The notes beneath the pieces are model-generated. The model saw only the letters and a program-made list of their open reading frames with translations. It was not told the DNA's origin and did not search any database. A program made the translations under genes and the position numbers. This document shows, in pieces, positions 58,151 to 64,000 of a stretch of 64,000 nt of DNA (the first letter of the stretch is position 1; each line of letters begins with the position of its first letter). This stretch comes from Marmoricola_A sp963714625 (GTDB lineage: Bacteria; Actinomycetota; Actinomycetes; Propionibacteriales; Nocardioidaceae), in the NCBI GenBank assembly GCA_963714625.1, contig CAVQOY010000014.1, positions 347,285 to 411,284 of the forward strand, given 5' to 3'.

Positions 58151-58828
58151 TCAGGCCACGCGGTAGGACAGCAGCACGTAGCGCGCCTTGGTGAACTTCA
58201 TGCCCACGATGAACTCGGCGTTCTTGAACGCCTCGTTCTCGTTGCGGTAGGTGCCGTCCTCGAAGTACGAGCGCGACGCGGGGATGTCGATGACGGCGGT
58301 CGACTCGAAGGTCGCGGGGGCTCCGGCGGCCTTCACAGTGATCTTGTCCACGGTCGCGCCGGGGAAGTCGACCGCCCACTCCTGCTTGCTGCGCTTCGCG
58401 AGCTCCTTCTCCAGCTGCCGGCAGCCCTGGCAGCTGCTGCCCTTGGCGCTGAGGTCGGTCACGGCAGCGGCATCGTTGGTCGCCAGCGCGTAGCCCCAGC
58501 GCTCGACGACGAACTCGGTGAAGGCCTTGCGCCCGTCGGGGGTGTTGCGCGCCTTCGGCGCCTTCGGCAACGCCAGCTCCTCGTCGGACTCGTCAGCGGC
58601 CTCCTCGGCCTCCGCGGTTCCCTCCGACGCCGACTCAGCGGGCGACGCGCCGGCCGACGCGCCGGGCGACTCGCTGGGAGTCGCGCTGGTCGCGTCCGTG
58701 GAGTCGGAAGCAGGCTCGTCGCCGCTGCAGCCGGCCAGCACCCCGACCCCCAGGAGCACGCCCACGGTCAGCAACGAGGTGACGGGGGCCGAGCGGGGCC
58801 GGCGGGTGGCGGTCAGAGAGGCGGGCAT
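58151..58828 (-). CDS. Lipoprotein of DUF6318 type
   Basis: 225 residues. Signal peptide and lipobox (LLTVGVLLGVGVLAGCSG), a long Ser/Ala/Glu-rich linker of about 60 residues, then a compact domain (AFTEFVVERWGYALATNDAA, SSCQGCRQLEKELAKR, VTVKAAGAP-like strand and VGMKFTKARYVLLSYRVA). The CQGC pair may form a disulfide. Looks like actinobacterial DUF6318 exported proteins; function unknown. The ATG at 58828 is supported by a leaderless -10 box. Confidence 0.82.
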   Translation of the reverse strand: MPASLTATRRPRSAPVTSLLTVGVLLGVGVLAGCSGDEPASDSTDATSATPSESPGASAGASPAESASEGTAEAEEAADESDEELALPKAPKARNTPDGRKAFTEFVVERWGYALATNDAAAVTDLSAKGSSCQGCRQLEKELAKRSKQEWAVDFPGATVDKITVKAAGAPATFESTAVIDIPASRSYFEDGTYRNENEAFKNAEFIVGMKFTKARYVLLSYRVA

Positions 58829-58835
58829 GCTCTCG

Positions 58836-58841
58836 AGAATA
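58836..58841 (-). promoter_or_regulatory. -10 box TATTCT, leaderless DUF6318 mRNA
   Basis: On the minus strand TATTCT ends 7 nt before the ATG at 58828. Confidence 0.65.
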
Positions 58842-58877
58842 GGGGCGTCGAGGACCCCGGAGGACGGTTTCGTGGTC

Positions 58878-58905
58878 AGCCGACCCGCCTCCGGTCGGCT
58901 ACGCT
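58878..58905. promoter_or_regulatory. Inverted repeat and -10 in the DUF6318/rimP gap
   Basis: AGCCGACC (58878-58885) and GGTCGGCT (58893-58900) form a perfect 8-bp inverted repeat with 7-nt spacer. The right arm runs directly into TACGCT (58900-58905), a candidate rimP -10 box, so a regulator bound here could control rimP. Confidence 0.45.
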
Positions 58906-58983
58906 CGGACTCACGACGACAGGGGCGTGAGACGCCCGTCGTACGCACCGAACACCCCACAACTGGAGAGGCGGACGAGACCT

Positions 58984-59463
58984 GTGGCAAACGACCAGAC
59001 GCGCCAGCGCCTCACCGAGGGACTCACCGACCCGCTGCTCGAGCTGGGCCTCGACCTCGAGGCGGTGCAGGTCACGCCCGCCGGTCGGCGGCGCGTCGTG
59101 CGCGTCGCCATCGACCGCGACGGCGGGGTCACCCTCGACGACGTCGCGGAGGCCACCAAGCTCGTGTCGCAGCACCTCGACGAGGGGGGCCCCCTGGCGA
59201 GCGTGCTCGGCGAGATGGCCTACACGCTCGAGGTGACCTCACCCGGCATCGACCGACCGCTCACGTTGCCGCGCCACTGGCGCCGCAACGAGGGCAGGCT
59301 CGTCAAGGTCACCGACCACGAGGGCGCGAGCACCACCGGCCGCATCGTGGGTCACGACGACGACGGGGCCGACCTCGACGTCGACGGTGAGCGTCGCCGC
59401 GTCGCCTACGACGCCATCGCGTCCGCCCTCGTCCAGATCGAGTTCAACCGGAAGGAGAGCTGA
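58984..59463 (+). CDS. rimP: Ribosome maturation factor RimP
   Basis: 30S assembly factor, 159 residues, with N-terminal alpha/beta domain (LGLDLEAVQVTPAGRRRVVR, IDRDGGVTLDDVAEATKLV, YTLEVTSPGIDRPLTLPRHW) and C-terminal SH3-like domain (GRLVKVTDHEGASTTGRIVG). GGAGAG lies 15 nt before the GTG at 58984, slightly far, but the ANDQTRQRL start is typical. nusA follows after 3 nt. Confidence 0.95.
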   Translation: MANDQTRQRLTEGLTDPLLELGLDLEAVQVTPAGRRRVVRVAIDRDGGVTLDDVAEATKLVSQHLDEGGPLASVLGEMAYTLEVTSPGIDRPLTLPRHWRRNEGRLVKVTDHEGASTTGRIVGHDDDGADLDVDGERRRVAYDAIASALVQIEFNRKES

Positions 59464-59466
59464 CCC

Positions 59467-60456
59467 ATGGACATCGACCTGTCCCTGCTGCGTGTCCTGG
59501 AGCGCGAGAAGGAGATCAGCTTCGACATCCTCATCGACGCCCTCGAGCAGGCGCTGCTGACGGCCTACCACAAGACGAACGGCGCCCAGAGCGAAGCGCG
59601 GGTCAAGATCGACCGTCAGAACGGCCGTGTCAGCGTCCTCGTCGCGGAGAAGGGGGAGGACGGCGAGCGCGTCGGGGAGTACGACGACACCCCGGACGGC
59701 TTCGGCCGCATCGCCGCGACGACGGCCAAGCAGGTCATCCTCCAGCGGCTCCGTGACGCCGAGGACGACCTGCGCTTCGGGGAGTTCTCCGGGCGCGAGG
59801 GCGACATCATCTCCGGTGTCATCCAGCAGGGCCGGGACCCGCAGGACGTGCTCGTCGACCTCGGCAAGCTCGAGGCGTCGCTGCCGCTCGCCGAGCGGGT
59901 GCCCGGCGAGCGCTACGAGCACGGCACCCGGATCAAGGCGCTCGTGGTCAGCGTGCGCCGCGGCATGCGCGGCCCGCAGGTGCAGCTGTCCCGCAGCCAC
60001 CCGAACCTGGTCAAGAAGCTGTTCGCGCTCGAGGTGCCCGAGATCGCCGACGGCACCGTCGAGGTCTGCGCCATCGCCCGCGAGGCAGGTCACCGCACCA
60101 AGATCGCGGTGCGTACGACGGTCCCGGGGGTCAACGCCAAGGGATCCTGCATCGGCCCGATGGGTCAGCGTGTGCGCAACGTCATGCACGAGCTGCACGG
60201 CGAGAAGATCGACATCGTGGACTGGTCCGAGGACCCCGCCGAGCTCGTCGCCCACGCGCTGTCCCCGGCGCGGGTCAGCAGCGTCCAGATCGTCGACCTC
60301 GCCAACCGCTCGGCGCGGGTGATCGTGCCCGACTACCAGCTCTCGCTGGCCATCGGCAAGGAAGGGCAGAACGCCCGCCTGGCGGCCCGGCTGACGGGGT
60401 GGCGCATCGACATCCGGTCCGACGAGGCCCCCGACGGGCCCCTGACCCGTCGCTGA
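59467..60456 (+). CDS. nusA: Transcription termination/antitermination factor NusA
   Basis: 329 residues, the short actinobacterial form: N-terminal RNAP-binding domain (REKEISFDILIDALEQALLT), S1 domain (GDIISGVIQQGRDPQDVLVD), and two KH domains (GPQVQLSRSHPNLVKKLF, SCIGPMGQRVRNVMHEL, LAIGKEGQNARLAARLTGWR). The C-terminal acidic repeats of proteobacterial NusA are absent, as expected. Coupled closely to rimP. Confidence 0.96.
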   Translation: MDIDLSLLRVLEREKEISFDILIDALEQALLTAYHKTNGAQSEARVKIDRQNGRVSVLVAEKGEDGERVGEYDDTPDGFGRIAATTAKQVILQRLRDAEDDLRFGEFSGREGDIISGVIQQGRDPQDVLVDLGKLEASLPLAERVPGERYEHGTRIKALVVSVRRGMRGPQVQLSRSHPNLVKKLFALEVPEIADGTVEVCAIAREAGHRTKIAVRTTVPGVNAKGSCIGPMGQRVRNVMHELHGEKIDIVDWSEDPAELVAHALSPARVSSVQIVDLANRSARVIVPDYQLSLAIGKEGQNARLAARLTGWRIDIRSDEAPDGPLTRR

Positions 60457-60510
60457 GCCCCACGGGGGTCGGCGAGCGGAACGGGTTTCGGCATACCGGC
60501 CCGGGACGGC

Positions 60511-60516
60511 TAGACT
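60511..60516 (+). promoter_or_regulatory. Candidate -10 box TAGACT for ylxR-infB
   Basis: TAGACT lies 41 nt before the ylxR start, with a TTTCGG sequence about 19 nt upstream. It would give ylxR-infB a promoter independent of rimP-nusA. Weak evidence. Confidence 0.4.
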
Positions 60517-60557
60517 GGTCCGGTAGCCCGATCGCCTCGTCCCCGAGGGTGTTGACG

Positions 60558-60845
60558 ATGACGTCCCGTCCAGTCCGCACCTGCGTGGGGTGTCGTCGCC
60601 GGGCTGCCAAGACCGATCTGTTGCGCGTCGTCGCCGAGGATCAGGGTCACGGCCTCGTGCTGGTGCCCGACCCCACGGCACGTCGGCCGGGACGGGGGGC
60701 CTACCTCCATCCCGACGAGGACTGTCTCGCACAGGCACTGCGTCGCCGAGCCTTCACCAGGGCACTCCGGGTCACCCCGGGGCCGGGTGGGGGACCGGAC
60801 GGGGCGAGCCTGGGACGTCATGTGCAACAGTTGTCGGCGAAGTGA
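60558..60845 (+). CDS. ylxR: YlxR family RNA-binding protein
   Basis: 95 residues. N-terminal motif RPVRTCVGCRRRAAKTDLLR and the GRGAYLHPDEDCLAQALRR end define the family, which sits between nusA and infB in most Gram-positive bacteria and binds nucleic acid or RNase P. GAGGG 8 nt upstream supports the ATG at 60558; a longer frame overlaps nusA. Confidence 0.93.
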   Translation: MTSRPVRTCVGCRRRAAKTDLLRVVAEDQGHGLVLVPDPTARRPGRGAYLHPDEDCLAQALRRRAFTRALRVTPGPGGGPDGASLGRHVQQLSAK

Positions 60846-60917
60846 GACCAGCCGGTAGGGCGCGGACGGCGACGTCAGCGCCCGGCCGAGCACCGACCGT
60901 GACAGCACCAGACGGAA

Positions 60918-60978
60918 ATGGAGCAACAGCTCATGAGCACTCGATGAGTACTTCCCGATGAGCGTGCACACCAGCTAA
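60918..60978 (+). promoter_or_regulatory. Three coupled mini-ORFs in the infB leader
   Basis: Three tiny ORFs overlap stop-to-start as ATGA: 60918-60947 (MEQQLMSTR), 60944-60961 (MSTSR) and 60958-60978 (MSVHTS). The last ends 38 nt before the infB start. The repeated ATGAG(C/T)AC units look deliberate, a leader for translational control of IF2. Confidence 0.55.
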
Positions 60979-61016
60979 CGGTCCCAGCCACCAGGGCTCG
61001 GACCAGAAGGAGAAGC

Positions 61017-64000
61017 GTGGCTAAGGTCCGAGTCCACGAGCTCGCAAAAGAGTTCGGAGTGGAGAGCAAGGTCGTCCTGACCAAGCTCAAGGAGATGGGC
61101 GAGTTCGTGAAGTCGGCGTCGTCGACGATCGAGCCCCCGGTCCAGAAGAGGTTCAACGACGCCTACGGCGCGGAGCTCCGCGCCGCAGCCGAGAAGAAGG
61201 CAGCCCGCAAGGCGCCCGCCAAGAGTGCCGCGGCGCCGGCGGAGTCGACTCCCGTGGAGCAGGCCCCGAGCGGCGACACCGCCGCCCCGGCGGCTGCGTC
61301 CACCGAGTCGCCGGCCGCTGCGGCCGCTCCGGCGTCCCCCGCGCGGTCCGCCAGCCCCGGCCCCCGGCCCGGCCCGGCCCGCAAGGCCACCGAGCCCGAG
61401 CCGGTCGTCGAGCAGTCCGAGCCCGTCGCCGAGCAGCCCGCTGCTGCCGCGCCGGCACCCGTCGAGCCGGCTGCGGCCGACGCCGGTCAGCAGCCCGCCG
61501 CGGCGGCAGCGGACACCGACACGGCTGCCGGCGACGCGCCCGCCGAGGGCGGCGCCAGCGCCGGTCCCCGGCCCGGTGGCGGCCCCAAGCCCGGCGCCCC
61601 GCGCCCCGGCAACAACCCGTTCGGTCAGACCCAGGGCATGGGTCGCCGTCCCTCCCCGCCGCCCGGCGCCGCACCGCGGCCCCCGGCCGCGCGTGAGCAG
61701 GGCGGCCCCGCGGCCGGCACCCCCGGCCGCACCGGTGGGCTCCCCGCCGGCGGCGGACGTCCGGCTGCACCCAGCGGTCGTCCGGGCATGCCCCGTCCCA
61801 ACCCGGCCATGATGCCGAAGTCGCCGACCCCGTTCGGTCCCGGCGGCGGTCGTGGTCCTGGCGGCCCTGGTGGCCGCGGCCCTGGCGGTCCTGGTGGTGG
61901 TCCCGGTGGACCTGGCGGTGCCCGCGGTGGCGCTCCGGGTCGCCCCGGCGGCGCTGGAGCCGGTGCTCCCGGCGGCGGTCGCCCCGGTTTCGGTGGCGGT
62001 CCCGGTGCCGGTGGCGGTGCCCCCGGTCGCCCCGGCGGCGGTGGTCGCCCCGGCGGCGGTGGACGTGGACGGCCCGGAGGTGTCGGTGGTGCCTTCGGTC
62101 GCCCTGGTGGCCCGTCGCGTCGCGGACGCAAGTCGAAGCGTCAGCGTCGTCAAGAGTTCGACCAGATGGAGGCGCCGACGATCGGCGGCATGCGCGTCCG
62201 CAAGGGCAACGGTGAGACCGTTCGCCTGGCCCGCGGCGCCTCGCTGACCGACTTCGCCGAGAAGATCGGCGTCGACCCGGCCTCGTTGGTCCAGATGCTG
62301 TTCCACCTCGGTGAGATGGTCACCGCGACCGAGTCGGTCAACGACGCGACGCTGGAGCTGCTCGGCGACGAGCTCAACTACGTCGTCGAGGTCGTCTCGC
62401 CCGAGGACGAGGACCGCGAGCTGCTCGACTCCTTCAACCTGGAGTTCGGCTCCGACGAGGGCGTGGAGGCCGACCTGGCCGCCCGTCCTCCGGTGGTCAC
62501 CGTCATGGGTCACGTCGACCACGGAAAGACCAAGCTGCTCGATGCGCTGCGCAACGCCAACGTGGTCGCCAAGGAGGCCGGTGGCATCACCCAGCACATC
62601 GGCGCCTACCAGACCGTCGCGGTCGTCGACGGCAACGAGCGTCCCATCACCTTCATCGACACCCCCGGTCACGAGGCGTTCACCGCCATGCGTGCCCGTG
62701 GTGCCCAGGCCACCGACATCGCGGTGCTCGTGGTCGCGGCGGACGACGGCGTCATGCCGCAGACGGTGGAGGCGCTCAACCACGCCAAGGCGGCCGGTGT
62801 CCCGGTCGTGGTCGCGGTCAACAAGGTCGACAAGGAAGAGGCGGACCCGACCAAGGTCCGCGGCCAGCTGACCGAGTACGGCCTGGTGCCCGAGGAGTAC
62901 GGCGGCGACACCATGTTCGTCGACGTCTCGGCCAAGGCCGGGCTCAACATGGAGGGCCTCCTGGAGGCCATCGTGCTGACCGCCGACGCCTCGCTCGACC
63001 TGCGGGCCAACCCCGACCAGGACGCCCAGGGCCTCGTGGTCGAGGCGCACCTGGACCGCGGTCGCGGTCCGGTCGCCACGATCCTGGTCCAGCGCGGCAC
63101 CCTGCGCGTGGGCGACTCGATCGTCGCCGGCCCGGCCTACGGCCGTGTCCGTGCGATGCTCGACGAGCACGGCGACAACATCGAGCAGGCCGACCCGTCG
63201 CGTCCCGCGATGGTGCTGGGCCTGACCGCCGTCCCCGGCGCCGGTCAGAACTTCCTCGTCGTCGAGGACGACCGCATCGCCCGTCAGATCGCCGAGAAGC
63301 GGGAGGCGCGCGAGCGTGCCGCCCTGCAGGCACAGCGTCGGGTCCGCCGCAGCCTCGAGGACTTCATGAAGTCCATGGAGGAGGGCGAGAGCCAGGAGCT
63401 GAACCTGATCCTGAAGGGCGACGTGTCCGGTTCGGTCGAGGCGCTCGAGGACTCGCTGGCCAAGATCGACGTCGGCGAGGAGGTCTCGCTGCGCGTCATC
63501 GACCGCGGTGTCGGTGCCATCACCGAGACCAACGTGATGCTGGCCGCCGCGTCCAACGCGATCATCATCGGCTTCAACGTCCGGCCCCAGGGCAAGGCGA
63601 CCGAGGTGGCTGACCGCGAGGGCGTCGAGATGCGCTACTACTCGGTGATCTACCAGGCCATCGAGGAGATCGAGGCCGCGCTCAAGGGCATGCTCAAGCC
63701 GGAGTTCGAGGAGTCCCAGCTCGGCACCGCCGAGATCCGGGAGATCTTCCGCTCCAGCCGCATCGGCAACATCGCCGGCTGCATGGTCACCGGCGGTGTC
63801 ATCAGACGCAACGCCAAGGTGCGCCTGCTGCGCGACGGTGCCGTCGTCGCCGACAACCTCGACCTGGCCTCGCTGCGACGCGAGAAGGACGACGCGTCGG
63901 AGGTCCGTGAGGGCTTCGAGTGCGGTCTGGTGCTGCGCAACTACCAGGACGTCAAGATCGGCGACATCGTCGAGGCGTTCGAGATGCGCGAGATCCCGCG
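61017..64000 (+). CDS. infB: Translation initiation factor IF-2 (3' partial)
   Basis: GTPase that places fMet-tRNA on the 30S subunit. The visible 994 codons run off the window end only a few residues short of the usual C-terminus (IVEAFEMREIPR). N-terminal IF2_N domain (RVHELAKEFGVESKVVLTKL), an Ala/Pro/Glu-rich segment, a long Gly/Pro/Arg region (about 61560-62110), basic SRRGRKSKRQRRQEFDQM, then a second IF2_N domain, G domain VTVMGHVDHGKTKLLDAL, DTPGHEAFTAMRARGA, VNKVDKEEAD, and domains 2-4 (LRVIDRGVGAITETNVMLA). AAGGAG (61007-61012) precedes the GTG start. Confidence 0.97.
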   Translation, partial: MAKVRVHELAKEFGVESKVVLTKLKEMGEFVKSASSTIEPPVQKRFNDAYGAELRAAAEKKAARKAPAKSAAAPAESTPVEQAPSGDTAAPAAASTESPAAAAAPASPARSASPGPRPGPARKATEPEPVVEQSEPVAEQPAAAAPAPVEPAAADAGQQPAAAAADTDTAAGDAPAEGGASAGPRPGGGPKPGAPRPGNNPFGQTQGMGRRPSPPPGAAPRPPAAREQGGPAAGTPGRTGGLPAGGGRPAAPSGRPGMPRPNPAMMPKSPTPFGPGGGRGPGGPGGRGPGGPGGGPGGPGGARGGAPGRPGGAGAGAPGGGRPGFGGGPGAGGGAPGRPGGGGRPGGGGRGRPGGVGGAFGRPGGPSRRGRKSKRQRRQEFDQMEAPTIGGMRVRKGNGETVRLARGASLTDFAEKIGVDPASLVQMLFHLGEMVTATESVNDATLELLGDELNYVVEVVSPEDEDRELLDSFNLEFGSDEGVEADLAARPPVVTVMGHVDHGKTKLLDALRNANVVAKEAGGITQHIGAYQTVAVVDGNERPITFIDTPGHEAFTAMRARGAQATDIAVLVVAADDGVMPQTVEALNHAKAAGVPVVVAVNKVDKEEADPTKVRGQLTEYGLVPEEYGGDTMFVDVSAKAGLNMEGLLEAIVLTADASLDLRANPDQDAQGLVVEAHLDRGRGPVATILVQRGTLRVGDSIVAGPAYGRVRAMLDEHGDNIEQADPSRPAMVLGLTAVPGAGQNFLVVEDDRIARQIAEKREARERAALQAQRRVRRSLEDFMKSMEEGESQELNLILKGDVSGSVEALEDSLAKIDVGEEVSLRVIDRGVGAITETNVMLAAASNAIIIGFNVRPQGKATEVADREGVEMRYYSVIYQAIEEIEAALKGMLKPEFEESQLGTAEIREIFRSSRIGNIAGCMVTGGVIRRNAKVRLLRDGAVVADNLDLASLRREKDDASEVREGFECGLVLRNYQDVKIGDIVEAFEMREIP

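Noticed and set aside
61560..62110. Gly/Pro-rich repeats of infB as a separate gene or PE/PGRS-like protein
   Set aside because: The infB frame is continuous through this region, and such linkers are normal in actinobacterial IF2.

Overview
This is a 64 kb stretch of very GC-rich chromosome from an actinobacterium, most likely Nocardioides or a relative (family Nocardioidaceae). I infer this from codon use, from the classical actinobacterial gene order (ftsY-amtB-glnK-glnD-ffh, rpsP-khpA-rimM-trmD-rplS-lepB-rnhB-DUF2469, yraN-comM-dprA-xerC, rpsB-tsf-pyrH-frr-cdsA, dxr-rseP-ispG-GNAT-proS, rimP-nusA-ylxR-infB), from an apparent GlnR box, and from a DUF222/13E12-type protein. I see no tRNA, rRNA, CRISPR array, prophage or intact insertion sequence. 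Both ends cut genes: ftsY at the left and infB at the right.

Layout. 1-6.7 kb: protein targeting (ftsY, ffh) around the nitrogen-sensing set amtB-glnK-glnD. 6.8-8.0 kb: a lone amidohydrolase. 8.1-13.5 kb: a translation and secretion block (rpsP to DUF2469), including a TrmD fused to an acetyltransferase domain. 13.5-18.7 kb: small membrane proteins, then DNA uptake and recombination genes (yraN, comM, dprA, xerC). 18.7-24.0 kb: an M23 peptidase gene opposite rpsB-tsf, then pyrH, frr and cdsA. 24.1-27.4 kb: a tightly coupled four-gene operon of a proline-rich membrane protein, a divergent Lgt homologue, a radical SAM protein resembling the MJ0619/tetraether-synthase family, and a small membrane protein. 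This is the most intriguing cluster in the window. 27.4-37.4 kb: DUF421 protein, NlpC/P60 hydrolase behind an apparent c-di-AMP (ydaO-type) riboswitch, rlmN, a DUF222/HNH protein, a LOG-family protein, a RIO-like kinase, an M1 peptidase and a PrpE-like acyl-CoA synthetase. 38.1-48.7 kb: a polyamine uptake and catabolism locus (FAD oxidase, Lrp regulator, four-part ABC importer, aminotransferase, aldehyde dehydrogenase, saccharopine-dehydrogenase-like protein). 49.3-56.3 kb: isoprenoid genes dxr and ispG with rseP, a GNAT protein, a DoxX-like protein and proS. 56.3-64 kb: HAD hydrolase, ferritin-like and lipoprotein genes, then rimP-nusA-ylxR-infB.

Non-coding signals are unusually informative. 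Twelve genes carry a TAnnnT -10 box exactly 6-7 nt before the start codon and no Shine-Dalgarno sequence, which is the signature of leaderless mRNAs. Two families of short intergenic repeats occur: a 22-bp tandem repeat at three loci and a roughly 100-bp element with TGGTCAC-type inverted ends at three loci. rpsP and rplS share a promoter-like motif, and infB is preceded by three stop-start-coupled mini-ORFs.

All calls come from reading the sequence and translations by eye. No database search or structure prediction was run, so family names rest on motif recognition.
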